A stretch of DNA of 64,000 nucleotides, taken from positions 33,074,070-33,138,069 of the forward strand of contig NC_082698.1 of NCBI RefSeq assembly GCF_949987515.2, written 5' to 3'. The notes below the pieces were generated by a model. The model was not told where the DNA came from and ran no database searches. It saw only the letters and a list, made by a program, of their open reading frames with translations. Below, piece by piece: positions 62,017 through 64,000 of this stretch. Every line of letters begins with the position of its first letter. Positions within the stretch are counted from its first letter, which is position 1. The translations under genes and the position numbers were made by a program. The stretch is from Delphinus delphis (Eukaryota > Chordata > Mammalia > Artiodactyla > Delphinidae).

Positions 62017-62378
62017 GGGACTTCCCTGGTAGCGCAGTGGTTAAGAATCCGCCTGCCAATGCAGGGGACACGGGTTCGAGCTCTGGTCCAGGAAGATCCC
62101 ACATGCCGCGGAGCAACTAAGCCTGTGCACCACAACTACCAAGCCTGTGCTCTACAGCCCGTGAGCCACAACTACTGAGCTCGCACGCCACAACTACTGA
62201 AGCCCGCATTCCTAGAGTCCATGCTCTGCAACAAGAGAAGCCACAATGAGAAGCCCGCACACCGCAACGAAGAGTAGCCCCTGCTCACTGCAACTAGACA
62301 AAGCCTGCCCATAGCAACGAAGACCCAACGCAGCCAAAAATAAAAATTAATTAATTAATTAATTAATTAAAAAAAAAA
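62017..62378 (+). repeat. CHR-1 type SINE with (TTAA)n tail
   Basis: Long-subtype copy starting 'cttccctggtagcgcagtgg' after GGGGGA and ending in 'gacccaacgcagcc' followed by seven or so 'ttaa' units and poly(A). Confidence 0.87.
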
Positions 62379-64000
62379 CACACAGGCACTCTGCCAGTTG
62401 TTGAGGACACCATAGCAAATGATATATAGTCCCTGTCCTAAAGGGAAACTCACAAAACATAGATAAATATGGGACCACTGAATGGATATTGTGAAAGGGT
62501 CTTGGATGAAATGTCATGGAGATAGGTGGGACTAGTAGCTGACCCTCCTGGAGGACTCAAGCAGGATGCAGAGAGGAGCTGATCAGTCATTCAACAGACA
62601 AGCACTGAGTGACGTACAGAAATGAATTGGGGTAGGGGTGAGGCAAGTGCATGAACATCTCTAGAAGGGGGAGGGTATATGTGGGAAAGCCAAGGAACAA
62701 GCGAGTCAGTCCCTACCCAGGGTTTCACCTCCCCTTGTCCAGACTTGTGGGTTCCTAACAGACACGGTCACCTGGAGTGTGGGGCAGGGACTGATCCGGG
62801 GCATTGCCCTTAATCTGCTTTCTGGGCTTTTCTAAGGGAGAAACCCATTAGAGCAGTTTTTCAACTCTCTCCCCACAGATGGGGTTCCATCTGGGATAAG
62901 AACCAATGCTTAAAAAAAAAATGACTTCTGTCTTTGCAACCTAGTTTTGGGAGCTGAATTCATCTCTGAGGCTGCTTTAACGGGCCTTTGCTTCTGCAGA
63001 GGGAAAACCAGAGCTGAGTCCTAAGGGGAGAGGATGTGACAAATCAGAGTCGAGTGCTCTGTTGCATTAAGAAAAAGCATCATCCCCAGGGGCTTGGTGT
63101 ATCTCTGAGGAGTGTATCAGCTCTTCGTTTCAGAGGCTGGGGGGAGAAAGAGCCCTGGGTGCACATCTGGAGTGGGGGCTGGGAGGCAATAACGACCTGA
63201 AGGAGCAGAGCCACGAGGAGAAGTGAGGACCAGGTGGTACTCGGAGCTGCGGGCTGAACGCAGCCAAATGAGGAGACTGGGCTCCTGCTGCCGGTGGGGG
63301 CTTGAATGATGGGTCTTTGGATTTTTAAGTATGAGGACACGGTGGAAAAGAGACCTTGAGACATAGATCACACGCCTATTTCACACACGTGCATGCACAC
63401 ACACTATACAAAATACTGCTGGGGGATGTATACATACTTTATGGATGCCCTTTTGAACCCCATCCCGTAACTGGAAGATTTCCCACATTGTGGGTCCTGC
63501 CTCCCCAAGGTCACAGGCTGATGCTGGTTTTCTCAGCTCCGTTGCAGCAAGGCATGTATCCTAGGCTTAGCCAATCAGACACCCCATGACAGACTTGGCC
63601 TCCAGGAGAGGACATGAGGGAGCTGGCGCTGCACAGAATCCATCTGGGGTGAGGGGTTTCCGGCACCCAGTGGCCAGCACCAACAGCGTGAGCAGAGCAT
63701 GAAGTCTGTGCCCTGAGGTCCAGCCCCCAGACTGGGAAGTCTCCAAAACCAATTCTCTGCCCTCCTAACCCCCACCTCGGAGATCCTGCAAGTTCCATAA
63801 CGCCTTTTCTGTTTAATGCAGCAGAGCGGGTTTTTCTGTGAATTTTGCTCCTCCTGTGCCAACATTTTTCTTAACCTCAGAGCCCTCTGACCTGGCGTCA
63901 TCAAGAGTCCCAACTCCCTGGGAAAACAGCAGCCTTAACTGAGCATTGTTTGAGCGCAGGCACCAGGTCCTTCCTTTCTCTAACCACTGCAGGAACAGGC

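Larger units (their letters stand above)
53903..64000. other. Intergenic region upstream of FFAR4
   Basis: No gene recognised in about 10 kb. It holds four CHR SINEs, two older CHR-1 SINEs or short SINEs, a MER20 fossil and MIR-like pieces. In human the next gene on this side (CEP55) lies farther away, so an empty stretch is expected. Confidence 0.65.

Overview
The window is nuclear DNA from a placental mammal, most likely a cetacean. It holds spliced genes with long introns, CpG-rich first exons and many interspersed repeats. The commonest repeats are tRNA-derived SINEs of the CHR family with a 'ggcttccctggtggcgcagtgg' type head, in the short 'gagcggctgggcccgtgagcc' form abundant in whales and dolphins. 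Older CHR-1 copies, artiodactyl-type L1 3' ends and one bovine-type mariner palindrome accompany them. No bacterial, viral or CRISPR features were seen.

Three protein-coding genes are recognised, in the order expected from human 10q23.33 (FFAR4 - RBP4 - PDE6C) read in reverse. (1) PDE6C, the cone photoreceptor cGMP phosphodiesterase alpha' subunit, lies on the minus strand. Coding exons 1-7 occupy 16780 down to 4132 and later exons run off the left edge. (2) RBP4, plasma retinol-binding protein, lies on the plus strand from about 25975 to 31.7 kb and is complete. (3) FFAR4 (GPR120), the long-chain fatty-acid receptor, lies on the minus strand with coding exons at 53602-53036, 45294-45166 and 35302-34913, and is complete at 361 residues. 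PDE6C and RBP4 diverge from a shared intergenic stretch of about 9 kb. RBP4 and FFAR4 converge tail to tail with about 3.4 kb between stop codons. The right-hand 10 kb is gene-free DNA upstream of FFAR4.

The genes share a theme of retinoid and lipid biology: RBP4 carries retinol in blood, PDE6C terminates the cGMP signal in cones, and FFAR4 senses fatty acids. They are not an operon-like system. The most notable points are in RBP4. An in-frame TGA replaces the Arg codon four residues before the usual end, with the old stop still in frame behind it. One codon has been lost in the B-C hairpin, and several residues around the retinol entrance and transthyretin contact loops differ from the human protein. 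All seven visible PDE6C exons are open and correctly phased, which argues against cone-PDE loss in this part of the gene, although the exon 4 splice donor (GTCACT) is weak. I found no convincing evidence for a previously undescribed biological system. Comparisons with human and bovine proteins are from memory, not from a search.
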